Shown here: one piece after another, positions 30,556 through 40,155 of the stretch | Position numbering within the stretch: position 1 is the stretch's first letter | Layout: each line of letters opens with the position of its first letter | Assembly (NCBI RefSeq): GCF_014138605.1 | Contig: NZ_JACJHX010000010.1 | Span: 62,001-126,000 of the forward strand | Direction of reading: 5' to 3' | Source: Peribacillus huizhouensis | GTDB lineage: Bacteria; Bacillota; Bacilli; Bacillales; DSM-1321 | Length of the DNA stretch: 64,000 bases | Notes under the pieces: model-generated | The model's input: only the letters and a program-made list of their open reading frames with translations | What the model was told of the DNA's origin: nothing | Databases searched by the model: none | Translations under genes and position numbers: made by a program

Positions 30556-31695
30556 CTATTTTGTGAGCATTCTTGAGATTACAAGTTTTTGAATTTCTTG
30601 AGTACCTTCATAAATCTGGGTAATTTTCGCATCTCTCATATAGCGTTCAACAGGATAGTCTTTCATATAGCCGTAACCACCAAATACTTGCACTGCTTCG
30701 GTTGTAACTTTCATTGCAGTATCCCCTGCAAATAATTTCGACATGGCAGATTCTTTTCCATACGGAAACCCTTCAGATTCAAGCCAAGCCGCCTGGTACG
30801 TAAGGAGACGAGCAGCCTCAACACTAGTGGCCATTTCCGCAAGCTTAAAGCCAACTCCTTGTTGGGCTGCAATCGGTTTTCCGAATTGGACACGCCCTTT
30901 TGCATATTCAACAGCTGCATCGAGCGCTCCTTGAGCAATCCCGACAGCTTGTGCCGCTATTCCATTTCTACCACCATCTAGCGTCATCATCGCAATTTTG
31001 AACCCTTCCCCTTCTTTTCCTAGCAAGTTATCTTTTGGAACCTTGCAGTCTTCAAAAATTATTTCAGTAGTTGGTGACGAACGAATCCCTAATTTTCTCT
31101 CTTTTTTTCCTATGCTAAAACCAGAAAAGTCTTTTTCAATAATGAACGCACTCGTACCTTTTTGTTTGGATTTAGGATCCGTTAAAGCAAAGACAATATA
31201 CGTATCCGCAATCCCACCATTTGTGATGAAGATTTTGGACCCATTTAACACATAATAATCCCCATCTAATCTAGCCTGCGTGCGCATTCCTCCAGCATCC
31301 GAACCAGCACCAGGTTCCGTCAGACCATATGCGCCAATTTTCTTTCCTTCTGCCATTGGACGAAGATATTTCTGCTTTTGCTCTTCCGTACCGAATGAAT
31401 AGATGGGCCATCCTGCAAGAGATGTATGGGCGGATAACGTAACACCTGTAGATGCACAAACTCTTGAAAGTTCTTCAATTGCGATACAATAGGCTAAATA
31501 ATCGCTACCGATTCCACCATATTCTTCGGGCCATGGAATACCGGTCAAACCTAATTCAGCCATTTTATCAAACAACTCTCGATCGAATCTTTCTTCTTCA
31601 TCACGTTCTGCAGCAGTCGGTTCTACTTCTTTTTTTGCAAAATCACGAACCATTTTTCTAATCATTTCATGTTCATCAGTTAATTTAAACTGCAT
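30556..31695 (-). CDS. acdA: acyl-CoA dehydrogenase
   Basis: FAD-dependent dehydrogenase (379 aa) for the first step of acyl-CoA beta-oxidation. FAD/substrate motifs: [14 protein letters not shown] near residue 128, FITNGG, the [20 protein letters not shown] block and the C-terminal [20 protein letters not shown]. The catalytic glutamate is in [10 protein letters not shown]. It begins 11 bases after the preceding dehydrogenase gene. Closest counterpart is AcdA of B. subtilis; acyl-chain preference cannot be read from sequence. Confidence 0.92.
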   Translation of the reverse strand: MQFKLTDEHEMIRKMVRDFAKKEVEPTAAERDEEERFDRELFDKMAELGLTGIPWPEEYGGIGSDYLAYCIAIEELSRVCASTGVTLSAHTSLAGWPIYSFGTEEQKQKYLRPMAEGKKIGAYGLTEPGAGSDAGGMRTQARLDGDYYVLNGSKIFITNGGIADTYIVFALTDPKSKQKGTSAFIIEKDFSGFSIGKKERKLGIRSSPTTEIIFEDCKVPKDNLLGKEGEGFKIAMMTLDGGRNGIAAQAVGIAQGALDAAVEYAKGRVQFGKPIAAQQGVGFKLAEMATSVEAARLLTYQAAWLESEGFPYGKESAMSKLFAGDTAMKVTTEAVQVFGGYGYMKDYPVERYMRDAKITQIYEGTQEIQKLVISRMLTK

Positions 31696-31706
31696 GCCAC
31701 TCCCCC

Positions 31707-32837
31707 CTACAAATGTTTGTGAATGACGATTTTTTGAATTTCACTCGTACCTTCGTAAATTTCTGTCACTTTTGCATCGCGAAAATAGCGCTCAACCGGA
31801 TAGTCTTTCGTATAGCCGTAGCCACCGAACACTTGAATGGCTTCTGTCGTCACATCTACTGCTGTTTTTGAAGCGAATAGCTTAGCCATCGATGCTTCTT
31901 TGCCACAAGATAAACGGTGTGAACGAAGATAGGCTGCTTGATAGACTAATAATTTGGCCGCTTCAATTGCTGTCCCCATTTCAGCAAGCTTGAAACCGAC
32001 TCCTTGATGTACAGCAATTGATTTTCCGAATTGAACACGTTCCTTGGCGTATTCATAAGCATGACCGAATGCCCCTTCAGCAATTCCTAGTGCTTGTGCT
32101 GCAATACCAATTCGACCTACTTCTAAATTGGCCAGGGCAATTTTGAATCCATCCCCTTCCTTACCTAATAGGTTTGCAACAGGTACCTTCATATCCTCAA
32201 ATGTAAGCTGTACGGTTCGTGAACCCATGAGACCCATTTTATGTTCATCTTTGCCAATGACTAAACCTGGTGTGTCTTTCTCCACAATGAAAGCAGAAAT
32301 CCCTTTACTCCTCTCTTTTAGGTTAGTGGAAGCAAAAACAATATACACATCTGCTTCTCCGCCATTTGTGATAAATGCTTTCGACCCATTCAATCTATAA
32401 AAATCACCATCTCTTATTGCCTTTGATTTCAAGTTGGCGGCATCAGATCCAGCACTAGATTCTGATAAGCAAAAAGCGCCTAAATATTTTCCAGTTGCAA
32501 GCATAGGAACGTATTTTTGCTTTTGCTCTTCGCTCCCAAAATAGACGATTGGATTTGTTCCAACAGATGTATGAACAGAGAGAATAACACCTAAGGCTGG
32601 GCTTACTTTGGAAATTTCATGAATGGCGATAATATAAGAAATAAAATCCATTTCAGCGCCGCCATATTGTTCAGGTATCGGAATCCCCATTAATCCAAGC
32701 TCCCCCATTTTTTGAAGCACTTGTCTGGGAAATTCACCACTCTCCATCCTTTCTACAATGGGAGCAATCTCTGCTACCGTAAAATCACGAACCATTTTAC
32801 GCATCATTTCTTGCTCTTCATTAAAAAGAAAATTCAT
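31707..32837 (-). CDS. acyl-CoA dehydrogenase (MmgC-like)
   Basis: A second acyl-CoA dehydrogenase (376 aa), clearly paralogous to its neighbour: [52 protein letters not shown], and the catalytic glutamate in [10 protein letters not shown]. The start is ATG at 32837 with GGAGGTG five bases upstream. It starts about 30 bases after the 3-hydroxyacyl-CoA dehydrogenase gene; the tandem pair suggests divided substrate ranges, perhaps short/branched versus longer chains. Confidence 0.92.
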   Translation of the reverse strand: MNFLFNEEQEMMRKMVRDFTVAEIAPIVERMESGEFPRQVLQKMGELGLMGIPIPEQYGGAEMDFISYIIAIHEISKVSPALGVILSVHTSVGTNPIVYFGSEEQKQKYVPMLATGKYLGAFCLSESSAGSDAANLKSKAIRDGDFYRLNGSKAFITNGGEADVYIVFASTNLKERSKGISAFIVEKDTPGLVIGKDEHKMGLMGSRTVQLTFEDMKVPVANLLGKEGDGFKIALANLEVGRIGIAAQALGIAEGAFGHAYEYAKERVQFGKSIAVHQGVGFKLAEMGTAIEAAKLLVYQAAYLRSHRLSCGKEASMAKLFASKTAVDVTTEAIQVFGGYGYTKDYPVERYFRDAKVTEIYEGTSEIQKIVIHKHL

Positions 32838-32869
32838 CCGCACACCTCCTAGCTATCACTAAATACTTG

Positions 32870-33721
32870 TTAGCTATATTCATAAAAGCCACGTCCTGAC
32901 TTTTTACCAAGCCATCCTGCTTTTACATACTTACGAAGCAGGGGGCATGGGCGGTATTTGTCATCACCGAAGCCACTATGGAGCGTCTCCATGATAGATA
33001 AACATGTATCTAAACCGATAAAATCAGCGAGAGTAAGTGGTCCCATCGGATGGTTCATACCTAATTTCATAACATCATCAATCGCTTCCTTAGAGGCCAC
33101 TCCTTCAAATAATGTATAAATGGCTTCATTGATCATCGGCATCAAAATTCGATTAGATACGAACCCAGGAAAATCATTCACTTCAACTGGGACCTTTTTT
33201 AGCGATACAGCCAGTTTTTCAATCGTTCTATATACTTCATCATCTGTAGCTATGCCGCGGATGATTTCAACAAGTTTCATAACTGGAACAGGGTTCATAA
33301 AATGCATGCCAATCACTTTTTCAGGACGTCTGGTCGCTGCTGCAATTTCGGTAATGGGGAGTGAGGATGTGTTGCTAGCTAGAATTGTATGAACAGGTGC
33401 AATCTGATCAAGCTCAGCAAATAACGATGCTTTAATTGCCATGTTTTCAACAGCTGCTTCTATGACTAAATCAACCGAAGCCGCGCTTTGTAAATCAATG
33501 GAGGGGGTTAGTCTTTTAAGCGTATCTGTTTTTTCCTGCTCGGTAAGCCTTTCTTTCTTCACCTGTTTAATCAAGTTCTGCGTGATCGCCTTAATTCCAC
33601 GATTCACAAAGTCCTGTTTTAGATCATGTAGGATCACTTCATATCCGTTCATCGCACATACTTGAGCAATTCCTGAGCCCATTTGTCCAGCTCCAATGAT
33701 CATTACCTTGTTAATGTCCAC
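32870..33721 (-). CDS. 3-hydroxybutyryl-CoA dehydrogenase
   Basis: NAD-dependent short-chain 3-hydroxyacyl-CoA dehydrogenase (283 aa, MmgB/Hbd type). Rossmann motif [16 protein letters not shown] near residue 8, catalytic His in [15 protein letters not shown], and the C-terminal helical domain with [16 protein letters not shown]. Start is GTG at 33721, seven bases after GAGGAGG. It sits between the thiolase and the dehydrogenases. Confidence 0.94.
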   Translation of the reverse strand: MDINKVMIIGAGQMGSGIAQVCAMNGYEVILHDLKQDFVNRGIKAITQNLIKQVKKERLTEQEKTDTLKRLTPSIDLQSAASVDLVIEAAVENMAIKASLFAELDQIAPVHTILASNTSSLPITEIAAATRRPEKVIGMHFMNPVPVMKLVEIIRGIATDDEVYRTIEKLAVSLKKVPVEVNDFPGFVSNRILMPMINEAIYTLFEGVASKEAIDDVMKLGMNHPMGPLTLADFIGLDTCLSIMETLHSGFGDDKYRPCPLLRKYVKAGWLGKKSGRGFYEYS

Positions 33722-33760
33722 AGCTATTCCTCCTCTTCTCGATTGAAAACTCCATCACGT

Positions 33761-34945
33761 TTATCTTGGCACTTCTATTAAAATGGCATCTCCTTGACCG
33801 CCACCGCTGCAGATTGCAGCAATTCCTAGACCACCACCGCGTCGTTTCAGTTCATGCATAAGTGTAATGACGATGCGTGCACCACTTGCCCCTATAGGAT
33901 GACCAAGTGCTATCGCCCCTCCATTTACATTCACTTTGGTTGGATCCACCTTGGCGATTTCCTTACTAGCAAGCGCCACCGCTGCAAATGCTTCATTAAT
34001 TTCAAATAATGCAATTTCATCAAGCGATTTCCCAGTCTTTCTCAATAATTCATTGATTACGATACCTGGGGTTTTCGGAAAATCTTTCGCTACTACCGCT
34101 ACTTCTGCATGACCCAGAATATAAGCAAATGGAGCAATACCCTCTTTCTCTGCACGTTCTTCACTCATTAATACAAGTGCCCCTGCTCCATCATTAATAC
34201 CAGGAGCGTTTCCTGCTGTAATCGTTCCTTCATTGTTAAAGGCAGGTCTGAGCGTTGCTAGCTTCTCAATCGTTGTATCTTTTCTTGGTGCTTCATCGTT
34301 CACGATCGTTAAAAGCTCTCCTTTTCTACCAGATACTTGAACTGGTACAATTTCTTCAGCAAGTGTTCCATTCGCAATCGCTGCTATTGCTTTTTGGTGA
34401 CTTTGAAATGCCCAATGATCCTGATCCTCTCGTGATAGCTCTAGCTCTTTTGCGGTGCTGTTCCCGTATGTGCCCATATGCACACCAGTGAAGCTGCAGC
34501 TTAAACCGTCATGAATCAGTACATCCTTCAATTGTGAATCACCCATTCGCAATCCCCATCTTGCATTTGGCAAAATGTATGGCGCATTACTCATAGACTC
34601 CATTCCACCAGCAACAATGACTTCTTCATCCCCAAGCCGTATAATTTGATCAGCAAGTGTCACACTGCGTAACCCAGATGCACAAACTTTATTAATCGTT
34701 TCAGTTTTTACTTGCCAAGGCAAACCTGCATGATGCGCAGCCTGCCGCGAAGGAATTTGTCCTTGTCCAGCTTGAAGTACATTCCCCATAATCACTTCAT
34801 CGACTTGGCTTGCATCCATTCTTGCTCGGTTAAGAGCCTCTTTGATTGCAATTCCACCAAGCTCTGAAGCTGTTAAACTGCTAAGACCTCCGCCCAATTT
34901 ACCAAAAGGTGTACGGGCACCACTCACAATCACTGTTTTTTTCAT
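33761..34945 (-). CDS. acetyl-CoA acetyltransferase (thiolase)
   Basis: Biosynthetic-type thiolase, 394 aa, catalysing the reversible cleavage or condensation of acetoacetyl-CoA. The nucleophile Cys lies in NKVCASGLRSV; the C-terminal active-site motifs are GGAIALGHPIGASGAR (His) and CSGGGQGDA (Cys). The true start is MKKTVIVSGARTPFG at 34945, five bases after AGGTGGA. It is preceded by a 325-base gap containing an F2 repeat, so a secondary promoter is possible. Confidence 0.95.
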   Translation of the reverse strand: MKKTVIVSGARTPFGKLGGGLSSLTASELGGIAIKEALNRARMDASQVDEVIMGNVLQAGQGQIPSRQAAHHAGLPWQVKTETINKVCASGLRSVTLADQIIRLGDEEVIVAGGMESMSNAPYILPNARWGLRMGDSQLKDVLIHDGLSCSFTGVHMGTYGNSTAKELELSREDQDHWAFQSHQKAIAAIANGTLAEEIVPVQVSGRKGELLTIVNDEAPRKDTTIEKLATLRPAFNNEGTITAGNAPGINDGAGALVLMSEERAEKEGIAPFAYILGHAEVAVVAKDFPKTPGIVINELLRKTGKSLDEIALFEINEAFAAVALASKEIAKVDPTKVNVNGGAIALGHPIGASGARIVITLMHELKRRGGGLGIAAICSGGGQGDAILIEVPR

Positions 34946-35113
34946 TAAAAATCCACCTAACTCCCTATGATTATTTTCAAAACTGATTGAACGTTCGCTC
35001 ATAAGAAAAGCACAAACGCCTTTTCGACCACCCGTTGTAAGCGCTTTTATTATTTAATTTATAGTTTATTTAAACCTGTTAGAAACATTGAATAAAACTT
35101 CTTTACATATATC

Positions 35114-35244
35114 AGTTTCGATTAAGTGAAACTTCCATCAGTCAGTGGGGGTTCTTTCATCCCCCACCTACGCTTCTTCGCTTCTTCGATTCCCCCAAAC
35201 CCCTGAAGGTGGGGGTCCTAGCTGCCCGTTAATGCGGGATAAAT
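35114..35244 (-). repeat. F2 repeat, complete short form
   Basis: Plus-strand order: TAAGTGAAACTTCCATCAG, GGGGGTTCTTTCATCCCCC, ACCTACGCTTCTTCG, AACCCCTGAAGGTGGGGG, CTGCCCGTTAATGCGGGATA. It has both conserved ends and the central stem. It lies between the fadF-like gene and the thiolase gene of one presumed operon. Confidence 0.8.
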
Positions 35245-35270
35245 TTTAGTCTCTAAGCAGTAGGTTTCTG

Positions 35271-37406
35271 TTATGAAACTACAATTTGTTGATTCCCTAT
35301 GACTGATCGCTCCAGCAATTCCGCTACATCATATGTTTTTACATCTTCTTCTACTTCTTTCGCCTTCGTTCCATCCGTAAGCATCGTTAAGCAGTATGGA
35401 CAGCCTGAGCTAATTACGGATGGTCTTACAGCAAGTGCTTGTTCTGTTCGGGCAATGTTAATACGATGTCCGGTTTTTTCTTCCATCCACATCAAGCCGC
35501 CGCCTGCTCCACAACACATGCCATTTTCTCGGTTCCTTTCCATTTCAACAAGGGTAACGCCAGGGATTGATTTCAAAATCTCTCGAGGTGGGTCGTACAC
35601 TTCATTGTAGCGGCCTAAGTAACAAGAATCATGGAAGGTTATCTTCTCATGAACTGGATGCTTCGGCACAAGTTTTCCTTCTTTTACAAGCTTAGCAAGC
35701 AGTTCAGTATGATGATACACTTCTGCATCCAATCCGAAGTCAGGATATTCATTTTTGAAAATATTATAGGCATGCGGATCGATGGTGACGATTTTCTTCA
35801 CATTGTTTTTCTCAAACTCTTCTATATTTTTCGTTGCGAGTTCTTGAAAAACGAATTCATTTCCTAAACGGCGCGGCGTATCTCCTGAGTTCTTCTCTTT
35901 GTTTCCAAGAATCGCAACTTTCACACCAGCTTCATTCATTAACTTGGCAAATGATAAGGCAATCTTTTGACTACGATTATCATAAGATCCCATAGAACCT
36001 ACCCAGAATAAGTATTCAAATTCTTCGTCTGCCTTCTTCATTTCCTTCACAGTTGGGATGTGAACATCATCGCGTAGCTCTCTCCAATCTTCTCTTTCTT
36101 TTCTGTTTAAACCCCAAGGATTTCCTTGGCGTTCAATGTTTGTCATCGCACGTTTGGCGTCTGGGTCCATTTTCCCTTCTGTTAAGACAAGATAACGTCT
36201 CATATCGATAATTTTATCTACATGCTCATTTAATACCGGACATTGGTCCTCACAGTTCCGACAAGTTGTACAAGCCCACAGTTCTTCTTCCGTAATCACT
36301 TCGCCAATCAAGTTCTTACTGTAAGGTTCGGTTGTTGCCGCTGTTTGTTGCGCTCCTGCTGTTCTTGACAGCATCGCGATTTGATTACCTTCTGTTTTAC
36401 CAAACACAAATGCCGGCACCCACGGCTGCTTGCCTGTAACAGCAGCGCCAGTATTGGTTAAGTGATTACGCATTTTTACGATGAGATCCATCGGCGAAAG
36501 CATTTTGCCTGTTCCAGATGCCGGACACATATTCGTACAACGTCCGCACTCCACACAAGCATATAAGTCAGTAAGCTGGTACTGCGTAAAATCTTCAATC
36601 TTTTGAGCACCGTAATAGGCCTCTGCTTCATCATCCTCTGGTTCTTCTTCAAAATTAATGGATGCAAGCTTCCCAGGGTTCGTTAAGCGCATGAAGAAAA
36701 CATTGATAGGTCCTGCAATTAAATGAGCGTGTTTGGATTGTGGGATATAAACAAGGAAGGTTAATATAATAAGCAAATGCAGCCACCATGCCATGTAAAA
36801 GCCTATCGTTGCTGCTGTTGGTCCTATCCAATTGAATAGGAATGCAACTCCTGAGGCGACGGGCTCTGACCAAGTAGCTTCATGCTCATTCCAGATCAAA
36901 GCCATTCCATTGCCTAATAACACAGTAGCCATAATGCCACCAATAAAAAGTACGACAAGCATTGCTTTGAAATCACGTTTTAGACGGACAAGTTTCTCAA
37001 TATATCGTCGGTAAAATGCCCATATGATCGCGACAAGTACAGTTAATGTGACCATTTCCTGAAAGAAAGTAAAAACAGGATAGACTGGACCAAAAGGTAA
37101 ATGCCACCCCGGTTTCAGACCTTTGATAATAAAATCGATTGCACCGAATTGCACTAAAATAAACCCATAAAATAGCATGACGTGAATCATACCGCTTTTT
37201 TTATCTTTCAATAATTTCTTCTGTTTAAATACATATATCCAAATATTCAACAGTCGCTCTTTAACACGGTTATCAAATTCTACTTTTTTTCCAAGCTTTA
37301 TATAAGCTGTTCTTGTTCTAAGTAAATAAGTAAAAAGGCTCGCGGAGTAAGCGATCACAACGATTGTTGCGACTAAGTTTATCCAAAGTAAACGATTCAT
37401 TTCCAC
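35271..37406 (-). CDS. fadF: FadF-like iron-sulfur membrane protein
   Basis: 711 aa. N-terminal half: five or six membrane helices with a respiratory di-haem-like region. Then two ferredoxin-type clusters, CVECGRCTNMCPASG and CTTCRNCEDQCPV, followed by two CCG domains of heterodisulfide-reductase type (HDSCYLGRYNEVYDPPREIL; MCCGAGGGLMW). Family knowledge: such proteins probably pass electrons from acyl-CoA dehydrogenases and electron-transfer flavoprotein to menaquinone. It is first in the acyl-CoA cluster. Start is GTG at 37406 with a GGGGG site nine bases away. Confidence 0.88.
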   Translation of the reverse strand: MEMNRLLWINLVATIVVIAYSASLFTYLLRTRTAYIKLGKKVEFDNRVKERLLNIWIYVFKQKKLLKDKKSGMIHVMLFYGFILVQFGAIDFIIKGLKPGWHLPFGPVYPVFTFFQEMVTLTVLVAIIWAFYRRYIEKLVRLKRDFKAMLVVLFIGGIMATVLLGNGMALIWNEHEATWSEPVASGVAFLFNWIGPTAATIGFYMAWWLHLLIILTFLVYIPQSKHAHLIAGPINVFFMRLTNPGKLASINFEEEPEDDEAEAYYGAQKIEDFTQYQLTDLYACVECGRCTNMCPASGTGKMLSPMDLIVKMRNHLTNTGAAVTGKQPWVPAFVFGKTEGNQIAMLSRTAGAQQTAATTEPYSKNLIGEVITEEELWACTTCRNCEDQCPVLNEHVDKIIDMRRYLVLTEGKMDPDAKRAMTNIERQGNPWGLNRKEREDWRELRDDVHIPTVKEMKKADEEFEYLFWVGSMGSYDNRSQKIALSFAKLMNEAGVKVAILGNKEKNSGDTPRRLGNEFVFQELATKNIEEFEKNNVKKIVTIDPHAYNIFKNEYPDFGLDAEVYHHTELLAKLVKEGKLVPKHPVHEKITFHDSCYLGRYNEVYDPPREILKSIPGVTLVEMERNRENGMCCGAGGGLMWMEEKTGHRINIARTEQALAVRPSVISSGCPYCLTMLTDGTKAKEVEEDVKTYDVAELLERSVIGNQQIVVS

Positions 37407-37484
37407 AGAAATTAACCCCCTTCTGGTGAATGGCCGATTTGATTTGGCAAAATCATTGCCACTATCCTGTACTAGATTAACTCC

Positions 37485-37512
37485 ATTATATAATGAATGA
37501 GCATTCAGTCAA
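37485..37512 (-). promoter_or_regulatory. sigma-A promoter of the acyl-CoA cluster
   Basis: On the minus strand TTGACT (37512-37507), a 16-base spacer and TATAAT (37490-37485). The start of the fadF-like gene lies about 80 bases downstream. Confidence 0.7.
37494..37511. promoter_or_regulatory. FadR-type operator
   Basis: TGAATGA-GCAT-TCAGTCA: an 18-base palindrome matching the Bacillus FadR box (TGAATGA, four bases, TCATTCA) with one mismatch. It fills the spacer between -35 and -10, so binding would block RNA polymerase; release by acyl-CoA would derepress the beta-oxidation genes. Confidence 0.65.
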
Positions 37513-37671
37513 TAAATTTATTTTTATATTCCGAATTTTTAAACTATTAAGCCAACATTTGTGATTGTAAAAAATTCTATTCACTTCAATAGGCTTATTT
37601 AATGAGTATAAATGGAAATGATGCGTAAACTAATGAGACGAGACTTGCCACATTTGAGGAGAGAGAATGCT

Positions 37672-38874
37672 TTGAAAATTGCTATCGTTCTTTTACTGCT
37701 ACTGTTTTTTGTCCTCTATTGGCTAAGAATTGATTTTAGACGAGGACAAAAACACCATACTCAAAACAATCACAATCGAGTGTATCCAAAACGCCGAGGA
37801 GACTTAAAGCTTTATACAGATGGAAATGATTTATTTGCAGAATTATTCAAGGATATTGATCAAGCTACTAAACATGTTCATGTTCTTTTTTATATTATTA
37901 GAAATGATCAGTTTAGCCAACATTTCTTGGACTTATTGATGCGCAAAGCCAGAAGCGGAGTTGAAGTAAGGATTTTGATTGACTGGATGGGAAGTAGAAA
38001 TATATCAAAGCGAATAATAAAAGAATTAAAAAAGAACGGTGTTCACTTTTCTTATAGTTTTACACCAAAACTGCCCTACCTTTTCTATACCTCACAAAAA
38101 CGCAATCATCGGAAAATTACTGTCATTGATGGAGAGATTGGTTATTTAGGTGGATTAAATATCGGAAAAGAATATATCAATCAAGACCCTAGGTTGTGTC
38201 CTTGGAGAGACTATCATCTTAAAATGACTGGTGAATCCATCCAAGATTTACAATATGAGTTTCTAACCGACTGGTATACGGCTACAAAGGAGGATTACCG
38301 GAATAGTGATTCTTATTTCCCCAAACAGCAACCTGGCTCTATGCAACATATGATTGTTCCAACCGAAGGATTCGGTTTGGAAGAAATATTTACACAATTC
38401 TTTCACAAGGCGAAAAATGAAATTATCATTGGCACTCCTTACTTCATTCCGAGCGAAGCATTACTTGAAGAACTGAGGAAATTGCTGAAAAAAGGTATTA
38501 AACTAACCATCATTGTTCCTTTTGTTTCTGACCATCCATTCGTGAAAGAAGCCGCCTATCGTTATTTTCGAATCTTAATAAAAGAAGGTGCTCACGTATT
38601 ACAGTTCCAAAATGGATTTTATCATTCAAAAGTCTTATTTATTGATAACAATCTTTGTGATATTGGCACGGCAAATTTTGATAAACGCAGTTTGTTTTTA
38701 AATCATGAAGTCAATTGTCTAATCTATGATCCATCATTTTTAGCTGAAGTGGCAAAGAAAATACAGGATGACATCTCGAAGTCAACAACGCTATCAGAGT
38801 GTATGCTATCTCGTCCCACTTTGATTCAATCGATCAAAGAACGGATCGCCTATACGATATCACCTTTTTTATAA
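37672..38874 (+). CDS. ywjE: cardiolipin synthase-like phospholipase D protein (YwjE)
   Basis: About 400 aa. An N-terminal membrane anchor (KIAIVLLLLLFFVLYWL), then two HKD catalytic motifs, HRKITVIDGEIGYLGGLN and HSKVLFIDNNLCDIGTANFD. Family role: phosphatidylglycerol condensation to cardiolipin in the membrane. I chose the TTG at 37672, preceded by AGGAGAG, which gives the length and N-terminus of B. subtilis YwjE; upstream ATGs in the same frame (from 37612) lack a ribosome site. uvsE follows. Confidence 0.9.
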   Translation: MKIAIVLLLLLFFVLYWLRIDFRRGQKHHTQNNHNRVYPKRRGDLKLYTDGNDLFAELFKDIDQATKHVHVLFYIIRNDQFSQHFLDLLMRKARSGVEVRILIDWMGSRNISKRIIKELKKNGVHFSYSFTPKLPYLFYTSQKRNHRKITVIDGEIGYLGGLNIGKEYINQDPRLCPWRDYHLKMTGESIQDLQYEFLTDWYTATKEDYRNSDSYFPKQQPGSMQHMIVPTEGFGLEEIFTQFFHKAKNEIIIGTPYFIPSEALLEELRKLLKKGIKLTIIVPFVSDHPFVKEAAYRYFRILIKEGAHVLQFQNGFYHSKVLFIDNNLCDIGTANFDKRSLFLNHEVNCLIYDPSFLAEVAKKIQDDISKSTTLSECMLSRPTLIQSIKERIAYTISPFL

Positions 38875-38900
38875 GTTTTTGAATAATGAAAGGATTTCTT

Positions 38901-39857
38901 ATGAAAATACGATTTGGTTTTGTTTCCAATGCGACGCGACTATGGGACGCTTCACCCGCAAAAACAGTGACGTTCAAAAGGTTCGACCAGCTAGGAAAAG
39001 AGAAAGGCATGCAAAAACTGCAAGAAGTCACAAAACAGAATATCGCTAATACAAAACGCATTCTCTATTACAATTCGGCCCATCAGATTGAAATATACCG
39101 GATGTCCAGCTCTATCGTTCCACTAGCAACCCATCCTGATGTTAATTGGGATTTTGTTACACCCTTTAAAGACGAGTGGAAAGAGCTAGGTGACTGGGTT
39201 AAAACGAATAAATTAAGAATCAGCTTCCACCCTAATCAGTTCACGCTTTTCACTAGTCCAAAACCAAAAATTACACAGAACGCTGTAAGGGATATGGAAT
39301 TCCATTTTAAAATGCTTGAAGCTATGGGTGTGGAAAAACAAGCGGTTATTAATATTCACGTTGGTGGAGCATATGGCGATAAAGAGAGTGCAACCTTCCG
39401 CTTTCACGAGAATTTACGATCTCTTCCTGAGATTGTGAAACGTCAAATGACACTAGAAAATGATGACAAAACCTATACAACTGATGAGACGTTAGCTATT
39501 TGTCAGAAAGAAAAAATCCCAATGGTATTTGATTATCATCACCATATGGCTAACGTTGGAGAAAAGGCATTTCAGGATTTACTTCCCGCCATTTTTTCAA
39601 CCTGGGAGCATACACAATTAGCACCAAAAATCCATATTTCCTCGCCTAAATCAGAGAAAGAATTCCGTTCCCATTCCGATTTTGTCAACCTTGACTTTAT
39701 CATGCCACTTCTTCAAGCACTTAAAAAATATCAACAGGATGTCGACTTCATGATTGAAGCGAAAATGAAAGACCAAGCCATGTTACAATTGATAAACGAT
39801 ATAGCAAAAATCCGTGGCGTAAAACGAATCAGCGGCGGTTCAGTGGAGTGGAAATAG
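38901..39857 (+). CDS. uvsE: UV DNA damage endonuclease
   Basis: UVDE-family endonuclease (318 aa) nicking DNA 5' of cyclobutane dimers and 6-4 photoproducts. TIM-barrel metal ligands are seen in ISFHPNQFTLF, INIHVGGAYGDKE, TLENDDKTYTTDE, MVFDYHHHMAN and the C-terminal DFMIEAKMKDQA. The start is ATG at 38901 with AAAGG seven bases upstream. It is 26 bases from ywjE and probably co-transcribed with it, as in B. subtilis. Confidence 0.94.
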   Translation: MKIRFGFVSNATRLWDASPAKTVTFKRFDQLGKEKGMQKLQEVTKQNIANTKRILYYNSAHQIEIYRMSSSIVPLATHPDVNWDFVTPFKDEWKELGDWVKTNKLRISFHPNQFTLFTSPKPKITQNAVRDMEFHFKMLEAMGVEKQAVINIHVGGAYGDKESATFRFHENLRSLPEIVKRQMTLENDDKTYTTDETLAICQKEKIPMVFDYHHHMANVGEKAFQDLLPAIFSTWEHTQLAPKIHISSPKSEKEFRSHSDFVNLDFIMPLLQALKKYQQDVDFMIEAKMKDQAMLQLINDIAKIRGVKRISGGSVEWK

Positions 39858-39867
39858 AAATGATAAA

Positions 39868-39905
39868 GAACTTATCCCACACTGATTGATGTTTCACTTT
39901 ATTGA
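39868..39905 (+). repeat. F2 fragment after uvsE
   Basis: CTTATCCCACACTGATTGATG, then TTTCACTTTATTG: the right-end part of F2, ten bases after the uvsE stop. Confidence 0.55.
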
Positions 39906-39925
39906 ACGTTTACTAGCTAGTCCCA

Positions 39926-40115
39926 CATACAAAAACAAATTTGGCATTAAAACGCCTCCAGTTACCATGAGGGAAATATCATTAAGCACGCTACACTCGC
40001 CTAATCACAATGGTGGCGGTACGGAGCAGGATTATGAACTACTTCCTTCATAAAGGAAGTAAATCTGCAAAGTAGACTGGCTATTTTAGTAAGCTGCGAA
40101 GCCCCACTTTTATAC
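39926..40115 (+). repeat. F3 repeat
   Basis: CATACAAAAAC, AAAACGCC, AAGCACGCTACACTCGCC, CACAATGGTGGCGG, then a small hairpin ACTTCCTTCATAAAGGAAGT, AGTAGACTGGCTATTTTAGT and TGCGAAGCCCC. It joins directly to the argS terminator. Confidence 0.7.
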
Positions 40116-40116
40116 A

Positions 40117-40147
40117 AAAGAGGATGGCACCTGAGCCATCCTCTTTC
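40117..40147 (-). terminator. argS terminator
   Basis: AAAGAGGATGGC and GCCATCCTCTTT form a perfect 12-pair stem with a six-base loop, then TTTTG on the minus strand. Confidence 0.9.
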
Positions 40148-40155
40148 TATTTTCT

